Shown here: positions 1-5,786 of the stretch, one piece after another
Layout of the letters: each line of letters opens with the position of its first letter
Position numbering within the stretch: position 1 is the first letter of the stretch
From: Clostridia bacterium
GTDB lineage: Bacteria > Bacillota > Clostridia > Clostridiales > Clostridiaceae
Direction of reading: 5' to 3'
DNA length: 16,618 bases
Assembly (NCBI GenBank): GCA_009930125.1
Contig: RZYZ01000019.1
Coordinates: forward strand, 1-16,618
Position numbers and translations under genes: made by a program
The notes under the pieces: model-generated
Database searches by the model: none
Told to the model about the DNA's origin: nothing
The model's input: the letters and a program-made list of their open reading frames with translations, nothing else

Positions 1-292
1 GGTCTGTCAGGACAGAGAGTGCGGCTTCAGAAAAACCTTAAGCAGCCAGTCCAATGCCCGATGTCCTGAATGCAAGAAGAAGATGGAGCTTGTGGGTGAA
101 GGAGAAGGAAAGTATTTCAAGTGCAAGTGCGGCTACAGAGAAAAGCTCACAGCCTTCCAGGCAAGAAGAGAAAAGGAAGGCACAGCCATGAGAAAGGGTG
201 AAGTGAAGCAGTATCTTAATAAGATCAACAAGGAAAATGATGAACCGCTGAACTCTGCCTTAAGTGATGCGCTGAAGGATCTGTTCAAATAG
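1..292 (+). CDS. topB: DNA topoisomerase III, C-terminal end (partial)
   Basis: Only the last 96 codons are present; the gene runs off the left edge and the first whole codon starts at base 2. The visible part carries paired cysteines of the type found in the C-terminal zinc-ribbon region of Firmicute type IA topoisomerases: CQDRECGFRK, then CPECKKKMEL, then FKCKCGYREKL. It ends in a lysine-rich tail closing with LNSALSDALKDLFK, a tail I recognise from TopB proteins. The family relaxes negatively supercoiled DNA and separates linked DNA molecules. Its catalytic tyrosine domain lies outside the window, so activity cannot be judged. The stop codon TAG at 290-292 is followed by a long hairpin terminator. 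A TopB-like protein carried by an integrated element cannot be excluded, because an AT-rich patch begins right after it. Confidence 0.85.
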   Translation, partial: VCQDRECGFRKTLSSQSNARCPECKKKMELVGEGEGKYFKCKCGYREKLTAFQARREKEGTAMRKGEVKQYLNKINKENDEPLNSALSDALKDLFK

Positions 293-367
293 GTTCTGTA
301 GTAAAGTGAATCTTGAATTAGCGCTTAATTCGATGAAATTAAGATATTTTAGATAGATTGATGTCAA

Positions 368-416
368 AAGGCGAAATAAAGAGCCACTCTAAAAGAGCAG
401 CTCTTTATTTTGCCTT
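368..416 (+). terminator. Rho-independent terminator after topB
   Basis: Arms 368-384 and 400-416 pair over 17 bp with one G-U pair. A smaller CTCT/AGAG hairpin sits in the loop. The right arm contains CTCTTTATTTT, so the 3' side of the RNA stem is U-rich although no long T-run follows it. It lies 75 bases after the topB stop and is the only strong stem nearby. Confidence 0.75.
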
Positions 417-439
417 AAACAAGAATATTAATAAAGAAA

Positions 440-458
440 TAGTTGATTTGATCAACTA
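440..458. repeat. Perfect 8-bp palindrome, possible operator
   Basis: TAGTTGAT and ATCAACTA flank a 3-base centre. The symmetry is perfect and the centre is too short for a comfortable RNA loop, which fits a dimeric protein site better than a terminator. No promoter was recognised next to it, so the role is unknown. Confidence 0.4.
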
Positions 459-659
459 AATTAAACTCAATACTAGGGACATTATTGGGGATTTTATTAA
501 GGAAATTACATAATTGAACCATAATAGGGTTTTGATCTACAGATACAAATTAGCAATCTCTCTTTTTCTGAATATATAATATCTATTTTAAATCACCGCT
601 ACGAAATATTAAGAGCCTCTATAGAAGTGTTGTTTTTGAAGAAGTATTGAATTTGTACA

Positions 660-761
660 TTATTTTCTCTTTATTTTTTTCACTGTAAATACAATAAGTG
701 ATATAAATAATCCTAAAACTATAACAATGAGCGTAAATGCAGCTAAGTCAAATCTTTCCAT
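660..761 (-). CDS. 33-residue single-span membrane peptide
   Basis: This short gene begins with ATG at 761-759 and ends with TAA at 662-660. A ribosome site AAAGGAG lies 6 bases before the ATG, and it overlaps the stop codon of the upstream secreted-protein gene (773-775), so the two look co-transcribed and translationally linked. The product starts MERFDLAAF, continues with one hydrophobic segment at about residues 7-26 (core TLIVIVLGLFISLIVF), and ends in a basic tail TVKKIKRK. Short acidic start, one membrane span and lysine-rich end is the layout of small holin-like or type I toxin peptides, and also of small immunity or accessory peptides next to secreted peptides. Family is not recognised; the toxin reading is inference from layout only. 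No antisense RNA was identified over it. Confidence 0.65.
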   Translation of the reverse strand: MERFDLAAFTLIVIVLGLFISLIVFTVKKIKRK

Positions 762-772
762 AAAATTCTCCT

Positions 773-1447
773 TTAAAAAGCATATAAATCAAAACTACCA
801 GATGGTGTTTTGAAAAGGGCATAAGCATTAGTATATGTGTACGAAACTAACATTCCAGAATACTCTATAGTCCTATCCATTGAATAACTCGAAGTATCAT
901 CCTCATTATCAGATATTGAACCGTTATATACTATTCCAAATCCGCTACCTCCAACTAATCCATAAGCAACATTCGTTACAGTAAGTTTAATATTTTGGGC
1001 TTTAGTTGTTCCTATTACATAAGCGGCTACATTGCCTCTGTAACTATGGTTCAGGCTATTTATTTTAGTGTTTGAATATAATGTTCCATGGAACCTCACC
1101 TGAAGACCATTAGATGCTTTATATTTGTTGAAATATTCACTTCCGTCTATATTTTGTACGGTTGGAATATCGGATTTCGTATCATATAAAGAGGCATATG
1201 CTCGTATAAATTCAGAATCTTCTTTAGAAAAAGGTTCATTTACCACGTAGGATGAATTGATTTCTTCAAATCTTTCATGAATTTGGTCTTAATATAAATT
1301 TTTATTAACCTCATAATTGATTTCATTTAGAGGGATAGGATCTATTTGTTTGTTTTGAACGTTTCCAGCATAAACAAAATTGTTTTTAATAGATAAAACT
1401 AGTATAAACATTATTACCAGTGATAGTAGTCTGAAATATTTTTTCAT
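773..1447 (-). pseudogene. Secreted protein gene interrupted by an in-frame TAA
   Basis: The frame opens with ATG at 1447-1445, preceded by AAAAGGAG at 6 bases, and encodes a clear signal peptide: MKKYF, a hydrophobic core LLSLVIMFILVLSI, then a likely cleavage site after FVYA. At codon 53 (1291-1289) a TAA interrupts the frame, which then stays open in the same phase for 171 more codons to TAA at 775-773. The second part could only start at GTG 1246, which has no ribosome site and would lack a signal. The whole frame (224 sense codons plus the TAA) therefore looks like one exported protein with a single nonsense change. The mature part is rich in Gly, Ser, Thr, Tyr and Asn (for example VGGSGFGIVYNGS) and matches no family I recognise. 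The 33-residue membrane peptide follows 11 bases later. A sequencing error in one base is an alternative to a real mutation. Confidence 0.7.
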
Positions 1448-1530
1448 TAATTTCTCCTTTTAAATCCACCGATACTACAAACAACTTACATTGACTTTTT
1501 CTTGTAAAAACATCTCCTCTCATTAAACTT

Positions 1531-1575
1531 TAAATAGCAATATTTTTAGTTAGTGCATTGCTATTTATTTATCAA
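1531..1575 (-). promoter_or_regulatory. Promoter with overlapping inverted repeat for the secreted-protein cassette
   Basis: On the minus strand TTGATA (1575-1570) and TAACTA (1552-1547) are spaced by 17 bases, a plausible sigma-A promoter about 95 bases ahead of the ATG at 1447. A perfect 11-bp inverted repeat has one arm at 1557-1567 (within the spacer) and the other at 1531-1541 (around the expected transcription start), arms TAAATAGCAAT and ATTGCTATTTA. This placement suggests a repressor site covering the -10 box. Confidence 0.45.
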
Positions 1576-1672
1576 TTTAACTACATCAGGTTAGGCCACA
1601 GATGTCTAAATAGAATTATTGCTTTGATAACTCATCTACTTTCATCAGTCTATAAACAAACAGTGTGTAAAC

Positions 1673-1751
1673 TGATATTATTAACAAATTAATAGTATCA
1701 TGTAAATAATACAGCAAACCCCGAACTTCTTCGGGATTTGAGGCTTTTTTT
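1673..1751 (+). terminator. Terminator-like hairpins on the plus strand
   Basis: Two hairpins lie in series. The first is AT-rich: arms 1673-1684 and 1689-1700, 12 bp with one G-U. The second has arms 1715-1725 and 1730-1740 with core CCCGAA/TTCGGG and one mismatch, followed after four bases by seven T at 1745-1751. The second is a good rho-independent terminator, yet no plus-strand gene precedes it, so it may end a small untranslated RNA or be left over from a lost gene. Confidence 0.6.
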
Positions 1752-1884
1752 AAGGAAAAAAACAATATTTGGCATAATTGTATAAAAGATAAGAGTGTGA
1801 AGAGGGGAATTGCTGGAAAAATAATATTTTAAATATAGATTTTTGATAATAAGATATAATTTTTATATTTATTATAAGTGATTT

Positions 1885-2295
1885 TTATTTATATTCATTA
1901 TCAAAATCAGAAGTTTTTACTCTCATATACTCAACAGCTTTTTTTCTCGCATTTTCATACATTGTTCTAATATCTCGCTGCCTTTCTTTTGGAACAAGTT
2001 CTACCAATGCTTGTGCATTTAAAAAAGTAGACGTTGCACTCATATGACCTGCTTTACTCGAAATACTGGCTAATCTTTCAATATGGGGTTTCATTACAGC
2101 ATCCAATTGTTGTCTAACGACACTGGCTACTAAGTCAAGATTTTCTTCCGCTAACTTTTCCTGTAGTCCTTGATCTATAAATTCTCTAAGTAATTCGGTC
2201 ACCATTATTCCTCTTTTATGAGCAAGATTTTTGATTTTTTTGTAGTCATCATCTGTCACTCTTAAATGAATTTGTATGCCTGTGAGATACTCACC
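1885..2295 (-). CDS. Ribbon-helix-helix DNA-binding protein, start unclear
   Basis: The product resembles CopG/MobC-type ribbon-helix-helix proteins: a strand IQIHLRV, helix TDDDYKKIKNLAHKRG, then helix VTELLREFIDQGLQEKL, followed by about 80 residues that look helical (KERQRDIRTMYENARKKAVEYM). Such proteins bind operators or plasmid transfer origins as dimers. The only usual start is GTG at 2259-2257, but that would remove the DNA-contacting strand, which is encoded just upstream in the same frame (about 2277-2257). An in-frame TAA at 2298-2296 closes the frame 12 codons above the GTG, and no ATG, GTG or TTG lies between. Either an ATA or ATT start is used, or the gene has lost its true 5' end. 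The interval given is the whole open frame. The family suggests a mobile-element origin. Confidence 0.55.
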   Translation of the reverse strand, partial: GEYLTGIQIHLRVTDDDYKKIKNLAHKRGIMVTELLREFIDQGLQEKLAEENLDLVASVVRQQLDAVMKPHIERLASISSKAGHMSATSTFLNAQALVELVPKERQRDIRTMYENARKKAVEYMRVKTSDFDNEYK

Positions 2296-2431
2296 TTATC
2301 CTGCCCTCTCTCAAAAACACTAATATTTCCACCTAATCCATAAAAAATCGCACAATAAAAAATTACTGAAATATATTCATTTCCCAATGCAAGTAATAAT
2401 ATGATGCATAGATGAAGGATGCTGTAGGAGG

Positions 2432-2875
2432 ATGAATTTGGAAAAGAAAAGAATACTGCTGATGCGTTTACTGATAGTATTTCTGGTGGCTTCTGTAGGT
2501 TTTTCCATCTATCAGGGCTATAAGTTAAGGGTATATGAAAGAGAACTGACACGCGTTGTAGAAAACCACCTGCAGATCTTTGCTGCCAATGCAGGACAGG
2601 TGGAAGATAAGAGGATCTATGCGGAGCAGTTTGCGAATCTCACCGCTGCGCAGGAAGCCTATATCGTATTAAGTGAAAAGAGCGCTTATGACGAAAGGGA
2701 GTGGGAAGAGAGCCTGCCCGGACTGATCATAAGACTGAAGCAGGTCATGGTCAATGATGAGGAAAAATTCAGGGAAGCGTTTTCTGAAACGGGCGTAAGA
2801 AGGCTGATGTTTGATATTTCAGATGACTTTGAAGATCACGAATCCATCAGAAAAGTGTATGAACTTCTGAACTGA
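2432..2875 (+). CDS. Membrane-anchored protein of unknown function
   Basis: This encodes about 147 residues: one membrane span near the start (RLLIVFLVASVGFSIYQGY, about residues 12-30) and then a hydrophilic, charged, probably helical domain of about 115 residues facing outward. AGGAGG at 2426-2431 touches the ATG at 2432, leaving no spacing, whereas TTG at 2438 sits at the usual 6 bases and would begin MEKKRILLM. The TTG start is therefore a real possibility. No cysteine or catalytic motif is seen and I do not recognise the family. Composition returns here to that of the main chromosome, so the gene marks the right border of the AT-rich patch. It converges on the M20 gene. Confidence 0.7.
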   Translation: MNLEKKRILLMRLLIVFLVASVGFSIYQGYKLRVYERELTRVVENHLQIFAANAGQVEDKRIYAEQFANLTAAQEAYIVLSEKSAYDEREWEESLPGLIIRLKQVMVNDEEKFREAFSETGVRRLMFDISDDFEDHESIRKVYELLN

Positions 2876-2909
2876 TGAATCGGAACAGTAACAAAATAGT
2901 GATATACGA

Positions 2910-2943
2910 AAAAAGGAGCTTATCAGATGATAGGCTCCTTTTT
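2910..2943. terminator. Bidirectional terminator between convergent genes
   Basis: Arms 2910-2919 (AAAAAGGAGC) and 2934-2943 (GCTCCTTTTT) pair perfectly. The stem continues through a G-U pair into TATC/GATA, closing on a 4-base loop. The A-run on the left and T-run on the right allow it to end transcripts from both sides. It serves the 2432-2875 gene and probably also the M20 gene. Confidence 0.8.
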
Positions 2944-2971
2944 GGTATAAGCAGATGATGAAACAGATGCG

Positions 2972-4153
2972 CTAGAGCCATCTGCTTTTTTCTAGATAAC
3001 TTACGGCATACTCGGCATAAAGCAGCGCACCGTTTATGAGCGCATCCTCATCGATGTCGAAGTGGTCATTGTGATGGGCAAGATCCGTCTTCTTCTCTTT
3101 GTTTCCGGATCCGATGAAGGCGAAGCAGCCAGGCTTCTTTTCCAGGTAGAAGGCAAAGTCTTCTCCACCAGTGGTCTTTTCCATAAGGACGACATTTTCT
3201 TCCCCCATGATCTTTTCTGCAGCTTCCCGGGCGATTTCTGAGGAGGTTTCCTCATTATGCACCGGAGGCAGATTATGAATGTAGGTCAGCTCTGCTTCTG
3301 CGCCGTAGAGAGAGGCCGTATGCTCCATGACTCTTCTTACAGAGCCTTCAATGGTGTCTCCGATCTCTTTTCTGAAATACCTGACCGTGCCTTCCAGCTC
3401 TGCCTCGCCGGAAATGACGTTGAAGGCAGTACCACTGTGAATGGAACCCACAGAGACCACAAGGGGGTCCAGAGGGCTGTATTCCCGGCTCACAATGGTC
3501 TGGAAGTTCATGACCATGGCAGAAGCCACCACCACGGCATCCACCGTCTGATGGGGCATGGAGCCGTGTCCTGAGAGTCCTTTGATGCTGATTCTGAACC
3601 GGTCCGTGGCGGCCATTCGCTCTCCTGCTTCCACGGAGACCTTTCCTGTGGGCAGGCCAGACCAGATATGGGCACCGAAGATGTTGTCGGTTTTTTCGTA
3701 CCAGTCGCCTGTCTCAATCAGAATTTTTGCACCCAGTCCGATCTCTTCTGCAGGCTGAAAAAGAAGATGGACGGTGCCGTGAATCTCATCTTGTGAATCC
3801 ATTAGCATCTTTGCAGCCGTAAGTAGAATGGACATATGGGCGTCATGGCCGCAGGCATGCATTCTTCCTTCTGACTGGGACCTGTAGGGGACATCATTTT
3901 TCTGAGTGATCTTCAGGGCATCCATATCGCTTCGAAGGGCGACGGTTTTTCCCGGATGTTTCCCTTCTATGGTGGCGATGAGCCCCGTGGGATTTGCCTT
4001 GATGTAGGTAATTCCAAGCTTATCCAGCTCTTGGGCGATGAAGGCTGTAGTCTCCACCTCTTCCATACTCAGTTCCGGATGCTGATGAAGATATCTTCGT
4101 AGGGATACGATCTCGTCTTTGTAGCGTTCTTTCAGGACTTTTCTATCCAGCAT
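2972..4153 (-). CDS. M20 family amidohydrolase (N-acyl-amino-acid or hippurate hydrolase type)
   Basis: At 393 residues this is the normal length for M20D metal-dependent amidases, which cut N-acyl groups from amino acids or related compounds in the cytoplasm. The expected metal-site segments are present: MHACGHDAH (Cys101, His103), FQPAEE (Glu137-Glu138), GAHIW (His162) and HHNDHFDIDE (His361). GGEDFAFYL at 329-337 and the SGHGSMPH stretch of the dimerisation domain also fit. The start ATG at 4153 has GGAGG 6 bases upstream and is preceded by a consensus promoter, so it is probably transcribed alone. Substrate cannot be read from sequence; relatives act on hippurate, N-acetyl-cysteine, N-acetyl-diaminopimelate and indole-acetyl amino acids. 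The stop lies close to the bidirectional terminator shared with the opposing gene. Confidence 0.9.
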   Translation of the reverse strand: MLDRKVLKERYKDEIVSLRRYLHQHPELSMEEVETTAFIAQELDKLGITYIKANPTGLIATIEGKHPGKTVALRSDMDALKITQKNDVPYRSQSEGRMHACGHDAHMSILLTAAKMLMDSQDEIHGTVHLLFQPAEEIGLGAKILIETGDWYEKTDNIFGAHIWSGLPTGKVSVEAGERMAATDRFRISIKGLSGHGSMPHQTVDAVVVASAMVMNFQTIVSREYSPLDPLVVSVGSIHSGTAFNVISGEAELEGTVRYFRKEIGDTIEGSVRRVMEHTASLYGAEAELTYIHNLPPVHNEETSSEIAREAAEKIMGEENVVLMEKTTGGEDFAFYLEKKPGCFAFIGSGNKEKKTDLAHHNDHFDIDEDALINGALLYAEYAVSYLEKSRWL

Positions 4154-4185
4154 GTTGTGCCTCCAATATACTCTATTTTCAGACT

Positions 4186-4214
4186 ATTCTAAAGGAAGCT
4201 GGATAGCCTGTCAA
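4186..4214 (-). promoter_or_regulatory. Consensus sigma-A promoter of the M20 gene
   Basis: The minus strand reads TTGACA (4214-4209), a 17-base spacer, and TAGAAT (4191-4186). The -35 box is perfect and the -10 box differs at one base. The expected start is about 25 bases ahead of the ATG, leaving room for the GGAGG site. Confidence 0.8.
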
Positions 4215-4274
4215 TGAACTTCTAAACAGATTATGAAGACATGTATACAAAACATGAATTTACAGCCTTTCCCC

Positions 4275-4303
4275 TTGAAGAATATACCCCCTAGTGGTAT
4301 ATT
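4275..4303 (+). promoter_or_regulatory. DUF302 promoter with a CsoR/CstR-like operator in its spacer
   Basis: TTGAAG (4275-4280), a 17-base spacer and TATATT (4298-4303) make a good sigma-A promoter. The spacer and -10 box form an inverted repeat: AATATACC (4281-4288) and GGTATATT (4296-4303) around CCCTAGT. The core TACCCCCTAGTGGTA resembles the C-run/G-run operators of CsoR-family repressors, which answer to copper, persulfide or formaldehyde. A protein on this site would cover the space between the two boxes, as expected for repression. The operator class is inferred from resemblance only. Confidence 0.6.
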
Positions 4304-4336
4304 GAGGCTAAGAAAATAAACTTTGGAGGAAATGAA

Positions 4337-4720
4337 ATGATTGTATATGAAAAGAAGACGGAAAAGAGTTTCGATGTAGCGCTTGAGGATCTCAAGAAGG
4401 CACTGGCGGAGCGTAAGTTCGGCGTCCTTTGGGAGATGAACTTCAAGGATAAGCTTCAGGAAAAGGGACTGGATTTCAATAAGAATTTCAAAGTCATGGA
4501 AGTATGCAATCCACCTAAAGCAAAGGTGGTTCTGGATCGGCATCTGGAAGCAGGCTATATGCTGCCCTGCAAGATGGTGGTTTACGAGAAGGAAGACGGT
4601 GTCCGGATCGGCATGATGAAGCCTACAAGCCTTGCCGGGATCATGGAAGGTATGGAGCTGGATGATGTGGCCATGGAAGTGGAAGAGATTCTTACGGAAG
4701 CCATTGAAGCTGCTATATAG
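4337..4720 (+). CDS. DUF302 domain protein
   Basis: The 127-residue product matches the small alpha/beta DUF302 fold: an N-terminal KKTEKSFDVALEDLKKALAE segment, then FGVLWEMNFKDKLQEKGLDF, then FKVMEVCNPPKAKVVLD (Cys in VCNPP), then LPCKMVVYE (a second Cys), and a helical end DDVAMEVEEILTEAIEAAI. The VCNP and LPC cysteines are typical of this family. Its biochemical role is not established; genes of this type often lie near copper, sulfur or redox genes. The ATG has GGAGG about 9 bases upstream. It is a single-gene unit with its own promoter, and that promoter carries a palindrome (4281-4303), so expression is probably switched by a metal or thiol sensor that is not in the window. It converges on the minus-strand redox operon. 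Confidence 0.85.
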   Translation: MIVYEKKTEKSFDVALEDLKKALAERKFGVLWEMNFKDKLQEKGLDFNKNFKVMEVCNPPKAKVVLDRHLEAGYMLPCKMVVYEKEDGVRIGMMKPTSLAGIMEGMELDDVAMEVEEILTEAIEAAI

Positions 4721-4757
4721 GAAAGCATTCTTCTCCTCAAAATGAACTGTAAAGAGA

Positions 4758-4802
4758 AAAAAGGAAGTCAGAAGCGATTAATCAGCTTCTGACTTCCTTT
4801 TT
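4758..4802. terminator. Bidirectional terminator between DUF302 and the redox operon
   Basis: A perfect 18-bp stem (4758-4775 with 4785-4802) encloses a 9-base loop. The A-run on the left and T-run on the right give U-tracts in both directions. Confidence 0.9.
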
Positions 4803-4833
4803 ATCGGGGAAATATATATAAATGTGTGGAAAA

Positions 4834-5436
4834 CTAGGATGCTTTCCTCTGAATGGAAGGGCCGGGTGAGCGCTTCCTGTTCTCCATGATGTAGATATCG
4901 GAAATGGTGTTCACCGGACAAATGGTGCACCATGTTCTCGGCTTATATAGATAGGACAGGGAAAGCCCTATAAGTGTAGTTGTCATCATCATGGAAAACA
5001 TGCGGAAAGCAAAATGAGTGATCCACACAGGTATACCACTTAGGGTAATCAGCTGCGGGAATGCAACCGGGATGGGTAGTATGATCAGAAATCTCGGAAT
5101 GAGCATAGGTGCCATGTTGCCCAGTGCCACCTGAAGGGTGGACATTAGGGCAATCATCAGACTGATTCCGAAATAGATCAGGACCACATTCTTGACATTT
5201 CCTTTGATGAAGGACATGGGGGTAACCTTGCCTTTCTTCTTTCTCTTTTTTCCTAAGGTCATGTACAGATTCGATCTTGGACAGTATCCCTGACACCAGG
5301 TTTTCTTCTTGTCTCGCTGAAGAAGAACCATGGGAATGGTCATACAGATGACGCCAAGTATCGCAAAATGGATGTTTACAAAGGACAGGCCGAAGAAGGC
5401 CAGGGTGATCAGATATAAATATTTATGATTTTTCAC
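4834..5436 (-). CDS. Cysteine-motif membrane protein, probable 4Fe-4S binding (NapH/YccM-like)
   Basis: The 200-residue membrane protein has about four hydrophobic segments (about 7-22, 24-39, 82-106, 113-135) plus a further one near 146-163. Two cysteine motifs sit on the same side: WCQGYCPRSNL (Cys48, Cys52) and WCTICPVNTIS (Cys170, Cys173), each after a basic loop. This is the pattern of Fer4_5-type membrane iron-sulfur proteins such as NapH and YccM, but with only two cysteines per motif, so either one shared cluster or two redox cysteine pairs is possible. The start is GTG at 5436 with GAGG 6 bases upstream. It is the last gene of the four-gene minus-strand run and is followed by the bidirectional terminator. 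A role in carrying electrons or thiol equivalents across the membrane is inference from neighbours. Confidence 0.75.
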   Translation of the reverse strand: MKNHKYLYLITLAFFGLSFVNIHFAILGVICMTIPMVLLQRDKKKTWCQGYCPRSNLYMTLGKKRKKKGKVTPMSFIKGNVKNVVLIYFGISLMIALMSTLQVALGNMAPMLIPRFLIILPIPVAFPQLITLSGIPVWITHFAFRMFSMMMTTTLIGLSLSYLYKPRTWCTICPVNTISDIYIMENRKRSPGPSIQRKAS

Positions 5437-5492
5437 GTGTTACCTCACTGATGCATTTTTCTTTTGTTTATTGTTTTATGTTGGACTTTATC

Positions 5493-5696
5493 TTAAAAAG
5501 TAGAACCAAGCAGGGTACCCACTACGGATCCGTATAGAATGGAACGCCATGGGTTAGAGGATATGGGGCAGGTTCCATCGCAACCGATGAAATAATAGTA
5601 GAGATAACCTGCAAGTCCTCCGATGACGATGCCAAGGGCAATCTTCATGATTCTCTTTCTCCTTCTGGTTTCTTTTGAAACGGTTATATTTTCCAT
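5493..5696 (-). CDS. DUF6132-like small membrane protein
   Basis: This 67-residue protein has a basic N-terminus (ETRRRKRIMK), a glycine-rich membrane span (IALGIVIGGLAGYLYYYFI), a conserved-looking loop GCDGTCPISSNP with Cys39 and Cys43, and a second span ending SVVGTLLGSTF. The G-C-x-G-T-C-P-I-[ST]-S-N-P loop between two spans is the signature I associate with DUF6132; its function is unknown. AGGAG lies 6 bases before the ATG at 5696. A second possible start at Met17 also has AGGAG upstream, at about 10 bases, and would remove the basic tail. It lies between the disulfide oxidoreductase and the Fe-S membrane protein, so its paired cysteines could exchange thiols with them (inference). Confidence 0.75.
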   Translation of the reverse strand: MENITVSKETRRRKRIMKIALGIVIGGLAGYLYYYFIGCDGTCPISSNPWRSILYGSVVGTLLGSTF

Positions 5697-5786
5697 AGTA
5701 TCTCCTTCTCTGTAGATGAAGAAAAGGATGGCTTATTGTCATCCTTGTTTCCTCATGTATTTAAGGGAAGTGTATCTGTTATCGTA

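Larger units (their letters stand above)
293..659. other. AT-rich intergenic stretch
   Basis: No convincing coding region is seen on either strand. Besides the topB terminator it holds a perfect 8-bp inverted repeat, TAGTTGAT-ttg-ATCAACTA, at 440-458, which could be a dimeric repressor site. It would also be the 3' untranslated region of the minus-strand membrane peptide that ends at 660. Base composition drops sharply here compared with topB. Confidence 0.5.
1448..1884. other. AT-rich intergenic region between the cassette and the RHH gene
   Basis: Apart from the promoter/operator (1531-1575) and the plus-strand hairpins (1673-1751) no gene is visible. The remainder from 1752 to 1884 is very AT-rich, with no open frame bearing a ribosome site. 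Confidence 0.5.

Noticed and set aside
1289..1291. TAA read-through or recoding to make the full secreted protein
   Set aside because: No recoding element or special context is visible; a nonsense change or base error is simpler.
1476..1514. 12-codon minus-strand mini-frame (MFLQEKVNVSCL) in the cassette leader
   Set aside because: AGGAG touches the ATG with no spacing, so initiation is doubtful; no attenuation structure was seen.
2262..2552. 96-residue open frame on the minus strand
   Set aside because: It runs against the start of the membrane-protein gene at 2432, has no ribosome site and ends within the RHH frame; composition is not coding-like.
2950..2986. 8-bp hairpin (AGCAGATG/CATCTGCT) spanning the M20 stop codon
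   Set aside because: The T-run is on the strand opposite to M20 transcription and the loop is 21 bases; the neighbouring 2910-2943 hairpin explains termination better.
4211..4543. 110-residue minus-strand frame
   Set aside because: It lies opposite the DUF302 gene and its promoter, with no ribosome site; the DUF302 family match decides the strand.
4943..5296. 117-residue frame inside the Fe-S membrane protein
   Set aside because: It is another frame of a gene with clear membrane spans and cysteine motifs, with an implausible composition.
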